From: Fremontodendron californicum
Lineage: Eukaryota; Streptophyta; Magnoliopsida; Malvales; Malvaceae
NCBI GenBank assembly: GCA_030761205.1
Contig: JAULJL010000015.1
Span: 9,491,501-9,555,500, forward strand
Direction: 5' to 3'
DNA: 64,000 nucleotides
Shown here piece after piece: positions 57,967 to 64,000 of this stretch (position 1 is the stretch's first letter; each line of letters starts with the position of its first letter). The position numbers and the translations under genes are program-made. The notes under the pieces are model-generated. The model was given only the letters and a program-made list of their open reading frames with translations, did no database searches and had not been told where the DNA came from.

Positions 57967-60762
57967 TTACAGTTTATGAAAACATGTAATTCCTTTATTG
58001 TTGATGCGAACTCTCCCCCGATGTGCCAGATTGATGCAGACATTTTTTACGGCTACGACCTTCATTTCTGCATTATCCACAACGTTTTGGTCGGCCTTTC
58101 TCCCTGAGGTCCATTTCATTATGAATATGACTTGATTTTGGCCGACCATGTGGATTTCTCCGTATTTCTTGATTGAGACACACTTCTGGACCATCATATT
58201 GAGGCCAATAACCTTCATTTCCAACTAGTTGGAACTCATGTCTATAAACATTCAATATAGTTTCCAGTCTATAGACATTGTCCATATATTGCATGCAATC
58301 TACATGAACATGTGCACAAGCAGCAACTACATGTGAACAAGGGAACCTTTGTGCTTGAAACTTCCCATAGTCACACCATATGTCACTAAGCTTGACTCTG
58401 TATTTCATTGCAGGAACACCCTCTTGTGAACAACTAACTCTTCAATCAGAAAAGAATGATTTTGCTCGCGTAAAATTACGAACAAAGTGGGAGTTAGCTT
58501 TCTTGCGATTTTCTTGCATAGCCTGTGTGATTGTTTCACAGTATGTCTGGCCTCCCTCCCTCCATCATTGCAATTTGCTTGTTCCTCATCTTAACAAAAA
58601 GTGCAGCCAACCTATAATATGTTGATTGCACTAAAGCAGTAATGGGAAGATGATGCGTTCCCTTCAACACTGAATTGATAGATTCAGCTAGGTAGGTTGT
58701 TATATGGCCATAACGTCTTCCTTGATCATATGATTGGGCCCACTTCTCCTTGATGATCCTATCAAGCCAATTAGCCGCCTCTGCATTTTCTCCACGAAGA
58801 TTCTCATACATGAAATGAAAATTCGGTCGCCTCAACTCGTATCCTGATAAAATTAAAAACAAAAGACTTGTGAATTTCAGTATTATTTTATATACTCAAG
58901 GAAATATAAGAGATCAAATAACTATCATAACTTTTCATACCCATGTTAATAATGTGTCGACGCAATTCCTTATTGTTAAACTTCTTCATAAAGTTAGCTG
59001 CAATGTGTCGAATGTAGTACACTGAATATGCATGTGGAGGATTCCATCCACTACCATCGCGTCTGATCGCAGCTTTGATGGCTTCATGTCGATCAGACAT
59101 CAAACATATGTCAGGTTGTTTTGTCACATGTCTACGCAAATTAGTGAGAAAGAATGACCAAGCCTCCGTTGTCTCACCCTCCACAATGGCAAAAGCAATT
59201 GGCAGTATGTTTCGGTTGCTATCTTGTGCAATAGCTAACAATAATGTTCCTCTGTATTTTCCATACAAGAAAGTACCGTCTATTTGCACAATAGGTTTAC
59301 AATAAGGATACCCTTCAATGCACGATTTGAATGTCCAAAAGAGTCGATGAAAAATTCTCTTACCCTAGACCATTTAATCACCGTGATATGCAGGTATCGT
59401 TTGCAATTCCACAATTGTACCAGGAACAAAATGTTGCATTGCACCTAACCATTTAGATAACTCATTGTACGATCTATCCCAATTGCCAAAAACTCGAACA
59501 ATTGCATTTTGCTTTGCTTTCCATGCTTTCTTATAGGAGGTGATGTATCCATACCGAATTCGCATATCAGCGATCAAAACTGAAACGAAGATCTCCGGAT
59601 TTGCTTGGACCAATGACAGAATGCATGAACAGATCATGTTAGAATCTACCTTGCAATGATCTTGTGAAATCCTCCCCAATATGCAAGTATGAGGCCCTTC
59701 ATATGTTCTAATCTCCCATGCCTGTTTCTTCTTCATAAATGTTGCCCTTATTCTCCAATTGCACCCTTTCCCATACATTAGACATTTGGCATAATATTTG
59801 ATCAGCTCAGATTCAATTACTCTGTAATCTACAGAGTTTTTGATATTATAGTGCTTAATAGCTTAAAGCATAGCCTCTTTCGTTGGAAATTGTAACCCAA
59901 CACACAGATCAACTGTCGATGGATCAAAAGCCATAGGCGTAGCAAATGTATGAGCATACTCAGGAAATTCTGGCAGTTGCATTGCCTCTAGATCCAGGGT
60001 GTGCATATGGGATGAAGCCTCATATGGGGGAAGATCTCCATGAGTGTTGATCTCAGCAGCGACGAAGTCTGGGTCAAAATCACTGTTGTCATCACTTGCG
60101 AATTCGGCATCCTCTTCCTGCTCACTAAAGTCACCAACATATTCACCATGGACTCCACATGGCGGAATATGATCAACACCAGCTGGCTCATCTTCGAGGG
60201 CAGTAGGAATTGTTTGTGAGACTAATTAATTATGAAACGTTGTAGCTTGAGATAGCGGAACGACTTCTTCTATGGGAATGTCGTATGTAGTGTGAACATA
60301 GAATGACCCAGAATCATCATCTTCTGTGGGAAAGTTTTCTGTAGTGCGAACATTTGAAGGCCCACAATCATCGTGAACATCATCTATGTTAGCATATAAC
60401 TCAAGTACACCAACATTTGCAAATGTCTCGTGAGCATAAAACATGCATCTGACATCATCATCATCTTCAAGTGGAAATGTTCTATATCGGACACATCCTT
60501 CACCAATAGAAAAATGATGCCTATACTTAATCTCTGAAACTCTTTTGCTATTTTCAGCTTTAATTTTTGTATGAATTTGCAGCTTCAATTCCTCTAATGT
60601 GACGTCTTCATCAACACGAAAGCTTTTAGGACGTTCACAATCAAAGGTAGCACCTTCATCAGTATTATGAATTTGGCCATTATAGTAGACCAATGCGATC
60701 ACTCTGTTGCTCATGTTGTTTAGTAATGAAACTGAGAAGGATGAGAATGGAAGTATTATCAC
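57967..60762 (-). pseudogene. MuDR-type transposase pseudogene of element 2
   Basis: N-terminal PB1-like domain from 60714 (MSNRVIALVYYNGQIHNTDE), with TLEELKLQIHTKIKAENSKR. An acidic linker is in a shifted frame. The MuDR DNA-binding region (59778-59374) has GKGCNWRIRATFMKKKQAWE and IRTYEGPHTC. The DDE core has QIDGTFLYGKYRGTLLLAIA (first Asp, about 59285) and DICLMSDRHEAIKAAIRRDG (second Asp); ENAEAANWLDRI may carry the third acidic residue. A SWIM zinc finger CDYGKFQAQRFPCSHVVAAC lies at about 58360. Stops occur between linker and DNA-binding region (about 59861) and between DNA-binding region and core (about 59373), plus frameshifts near 58535 and 58430. One GT-AG intron probably lies at about 58850-58950. 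It is the catalytic gene of the family, now dead in this copy. Confidence 0.88.
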
Positions 60763-60769
60763 TCAGCAA

Positions 60770-62140
60770 AAGAAAGAATTAATAGAGAATGATAAGGTAT
60801 TAGCACTCAGAAAAAATCTGATTGAAAAACTGTTGTAGGAGGTATTGTAAACTTTCATCAGTTTTATGAATTTATAATGGTTCATTGTGTTGTACCGGAT
60901 GACAAATCCCATTCTTTGTACAGGATGGAATCTAATTCTTATTTTCTGGCTAAGGTTAATTGACTGAAAAATTGATAACTCATTCAACGCAAAAACTGAT
61001 GATAAATCCCATCCTTTATACCGGACTGTCCAATAGTCCCATCCATTGCAGAAGGAATCCAATTCCAATATTTTCTGCAGCATTTGATTGATTGAAAAAT
61101 AGCTGAAACCTATCCCTAACCCTAAATCACTAGTCTCATCCATTGCAGAACGAATCCAATTCTAATATTTTCTGCAGCATTTGATTGGCTGAAAAATAGA
61201 TGAAATCCTAACCCTAAATCTGGTCAATAGTCCCATCCATTGCAGAAGGAATCCAATTCCAATATTTTCTGCAGCATTTGATTCAATGAAAAATAGTTGA
61301 AACCCTAACCCTAAATCATTAGTCTCAACCATTGCAGAAGGAATCAAATTCTAATATTTTATGCAGCATAAAATTATATAAATTTAATATAAGAAATTAA
61401 TTTTTAATTTGTATAAATTTAACATAAGAAATCAAATTTTAATTTATATAAATTTTAAATAAGAAATCAAATTTTAATTTTTATTAAATTTAAATAAGAA
61501 ATAATTTTTTATTTTATACAAAATTTAAATAAGAAATAATTTTTTTTATATACAAATTTAATAAGAAATAATTTTTTTTTAAGATTTTAATAAGAAATAA
61601 AATTTTATTTTTTATATAAAATTAAAATAATAAAATAAATTTTATTTCTTACAAAATTTCAATAAAAATTAAATTTTACTTTTTATAAAATTAAATAAAT
61701 TATAAATTTTTTGTATCTATATTTTAAAAAAATAAAAATAAACCAATGTATTTTTTATACCCGTTTGTTATAGATCTCACATATAAAATTTAAATAAGAA
61801 ATCAAATTTTAATTTATAACTAATTTAATTAAGAAAAAAAATGTTTTTTATATTTAAATTTAAATAAAACATACATTTTTTATATAAAATTTTAATAAGA
61901 AATATATTTTTTTATAAAAATTTAAATAAGAAATAAAATATTATTTTTTATAAAATTAAAATAATATAGTTTTTTAAAATTAAAAATTATAATATTCTTT
62001 TATATAATTTTAAGAAACAAACGAAGGTAATTTTTTATACTCGTTTGCAATTTTTAAATTTAAAATACAAAATTTAAAAAAAAAAATTGTATTTTTTTTT
62101 TCAAATGGTTATATTATAAAATTTAAATAAAATTGTAAAA
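60770..62140. other. Region upstream of the transposase pseudogene
   Basis: From 60800 to 61360 a roughly 130-bp unit with CCATTGCAGAAGGAATCCAA, TTCTAATATTTTCTGCAGCA and AACCCTAACCCTAAATC repeats about four times (near 61030, 61140, 61225, 61320). After that the sequence is A/T-rich with AATTTAAATAAGAAAT-type repeats, like the tail of element 1. Confidence 0.6.
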
Positions 62141-62142
62141 AA

Positions 62143-62381
62143 AAATACCAAGAGAAATCGCCCACCTCCATGGCGATTTTCCTTAGTTATTTTGCAAAAA
62201 AATTGAAAAAATACAATGGAAAATCACTATGGAAGGTGACGATTTCCCTTGATTTTTTGAAATTTTTTTCAAATTAACCATGAAAAAACGTCACCCTCTA
62301 TGACGATTTTCCTTGATTTTTTTTAATTTTAAAAAAAAAAATTTACTAAGAAATCGTCATCAAAAATGATGATTTCTTAGT
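62143..62381. repeat. Right subterminal palindromes, element 2
   Basis: Four eroded palindromes at about 62146-62186, 62205-62252, 62279-62313 and 62343-62381, with arms of the type AAATCGCC / GGCGATTT. The last two have drifted to AAACGTCACC and GAAATCGTCATC but remain self-complementary. Confidence 0.75.
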
Positions 62382-62485
62382 TGATTTTAAAATAAACAAA
62401 TTTTAAAAATTAATTTGAAAACAACGATAATTTGATAAATAAAAAATAAATCCACAGTTTTATGATAAGAAAACCCTCAGGTGAG

Positions 62486-62990
62486 GTGATTTAAAGCATC
62501 ATTTCCCAATGACCCAAATATTTTAACTTCTCGAAAAATTGGGCAAGAAGGATGAAAATGAGCAGAGCACTTAGCCCCTAGGCACTTCCCAATGCCTCTG
62601 GATCTGAGTTAGTGAGTAGGATTCCATTACAAATTACTCTTTGTGAGTTGAGAGAACCAACATAAACTCATTCATTTTTAATAAATGAATTGTCCTGGTT
62701 TTAACATATGGTTGCACATTCCAAAATATTTAAAAAAGATGGAGAAAAATAATAGAGACAACCATTACTAATAGTAATAACAGGGAATCTCGTGAATTTG
62801 ATTTAAGGGAGAATACTGTCTTGTTAATTTGATAATTAAATTAACACATTATTGTTGCCAACCGAACCTTAATTGAGATGATATGTATATTGGTTAAATT
62901 TTTGAAAATTGTCGATTAGATTTTTGGATGTTAAAACAAATAATATCTTTTTCAAATGAATTAAAGTAAATAGGATTAAAGGGTTATAAG
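62486..62990. other. Intergenic sequence right of element 2
   Basis: No gene or element recognised. Contains a moderately GC-rich stretch at 62560-62630 without an open frame of note. Confidence 0.4.
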
Positions 62991-63267
62991 TAGACCGGTC
63001 GTTCATGGGTCGGGTAGTCCGATCCGTACTTGATCGGGTTTGGGCAAGATATTTTTAATTCGGACCGGCCCGGGCCGGCCCAGAACAGTATTTTTTAATT
63101 ATAATTATTTTATTTTATTTAATTTAATTATAAAAATATATTAAAAAATAAAAATAATTTTTTTTAATATTATGAAGAGTGAATTCGGGCTTATCGGGCC
63201 CAACCTGGATAAAGATTTTAAAAAAAAAAAACTGATCACGACCCGACCCGACCCATGAGCAGGTCTA
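62991..63267. mobile_element. Non-autonomous hAT-like element, TAGACC family
   Basis: Starts TAGACCGGTCGTTCATGGGT; the right end reversed is TAGACCTGCTCATGGGTCGG. The flanking 8-mers GTTATAAG and ATTATAAA share six positions (TTATAA). The interior is AT-rich with GGGTCGGGT repeats at both ends. It is the best-preserved of three related elements in this window (others at 20167 and 21288). Confidence 0.65.
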
Positions 63268-63827
63268 ATTATAAAATTAAAGTAAAATTTTTTTTTTTCC
63301 AAAAAAATATTAGTGCTAAAACTCCTCATAATTACCACACCTGTCATTTAACTTTATGAACAAAGAAGAAGAAAGAACCATGGCTTAAAAACCAGACAAA
63401 AAAAACTTTAGCCCAAAAAACAAAGCCAAGGACCCAAGGTAACGTGATTTTCTTTTTTCTTTATTTGCCAATCAAGGGTATATGATCAGTCCTGGCAAAC
63501 CATTTCAAGATCAGATGAAATAGAATTGCATCCTTATCTGCTGCATTCTTTTAAACGTTTTCAAAAAAATGATTTTCAATAAAATAAATATATTTTCAAA
63601 TTAAAATAATTAATGAATTTTTTGCCGTGCTGGAGAGGATATCATCAATTATTATTAATAACGGGCATTTTATTTCCCCGTCAGAACTCAGTGATTTGGA
63701 AGTTCAGCATTTTATGCAGAGAGAGAATAATCGAAGAACCTCAGTCCTCACACAAACAATAAAAATGCTCAGACCACGCGGTCACCTTGGTGTACCAATT
63801 CAATATTATAGTACGCTGTAGGCTGTA
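63268..63827. other. AT-rich region before the DUF868-like sequence
   Basis: Contains a plus-strand 64-codon frame (63627-63821, MLERISSIIINNGHFISP) that I do not recognise. It could be the promoter or 5' region of the following gene. No TATA box stands out. Confidence 0.3.
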
Positions 63828-63829
63828 GG

Positions 63830-64000
63830 CGTAACGTTACGATTTGTGGTGCAAGAACCTTATGAATCATTCTCTCAGCATTATGATCAATAGTGCGGAA
63901 GGAGATTTTCAATACACTTGCAAGATTGATCTTAAGCCTTGGCATTTCTGGAGCAAAAGAGGGTGCAAATCCTTTGAGGTTGAAGGAAAACCAAGTGGAT
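63830..64000 (+). pseudogene. DUF868-like plant protein, 5' fragment at window edge
   Basis: Plus-strand frame with RNVTI, then after a one-base shift WCKNLMNHSLSIMINSAEGD, FQYTCKIDLKPWHFWSKRGC and KSFEVEGKPSG to the window end. This matches the N-terminal half of plant DUF868 proteins (family pattern: VTWCKNL..., CKVDLKPWxFWxKxGxKxF). The function is unknown. The expected upstream start was not found; a TAA lies just upstream. The frameshift is in a T-run (ATTTGTGG where ATTTTGTGG would keep the frame), so sequence error is possible. The remainder lies outside the window. Confidence 0.6.

Larger units (their letters stand above)
54685..62475. mobile_element. Mutator-like element 2 with PMD and transposase pseudogenes
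   Basis: The left end reads AATTTTTTATCATAATATTG and the right end, reversed, GGTTTTCTTATCATAAAACT. Both continue into TTTATC, CGTTGTTTTCAAATTAATT and TTTTAAAATCA before the palindrome arrays, giving a terminal inverted repeat of about 125 bp. Flanking 10-mers CTCCGGTGAG (54675-54684) and CTCAGGTGAG (62476-62485) differ at one base. Inside are a plus-strand PMD pseudogene (55097-57620) and a minus-strand MuDR-type transposase pseudogene (60762-57967), converging. It is 7.8 kb and shares family, end structure and PMD gene with element 1. Confidence 0.88.

Overview
This is nuclear DNA of a flowering plant, most likely a eudicot. It is AT-rich, the genes have T-rich spliced introns, and there is a fragment of plastid photosystem I DNA and a dense layering of plant transposons. 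I cannot name the species. All coordinates, splice sites and repeat comparisons were read by eye.

Host genes are few and widely spaced. At the left edge is the 5' part (five exons) of a secreted subtilase on the minus strand; the rest lies off the window. A MIR160 hairpin sits at about 25190-25305 (+), possibly spliced from a TATA-driven first exon 2.5 kb upstream. A small three-exon isoprenylated heavy-metal-associated-domain protein gene (HIPP type) lies at 38081-38670 (-). A four-exon GT47 exostosin-like glycosyltransferase gene lies at 50294-53963 (-); it has two single-base frameshifts, a plastid psaA-psaB insertion in intron 1 and a hAT-like element in intron 3. At the right edge is the start of a DUF868-like coding region (+).

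Mobile DNA makes up most of the rest. A very young, non-coding LTR element (LARD-like) occupies 6277-19030. It has two 3043-bp LTRs that are nearly identical, a CTTAG target duplication, and an internal region made of hairpin and other tandem repeats. Two decayed Ty1/copia elements on the minus strand lie at 31930-37194 and 42637-50053; the second is itself broken by two insertions. Several short TAG...CTA inverted-repeat elements look like non-autonomous hAT elements, and one tRNA-related SINE candidate is present.

The most interesting system is a pair of related Mutator-like elements that carry a plant mobile domain (PMD, MAIN-like) gene. Element 1 (26791-31518) has a perfect 10-bp target duplication, an apparently intact four-exon PMD gene, and no transposase. 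Element 2 (54685-62475) has a near-perfect 10-bp duplication and carries both a decayed PMD gene and a convergent, decayed MuDR-type transposase gene. Both have arrays of about 30-45 bp palindromes just inside their ends, built around the core AAATCGCCA...TGGCGATTT. The layout suggests a two-gene transposon family in which the PMD gene is a stable cargo or accessory factor, and a transposase-less derivative that keeps that gene.
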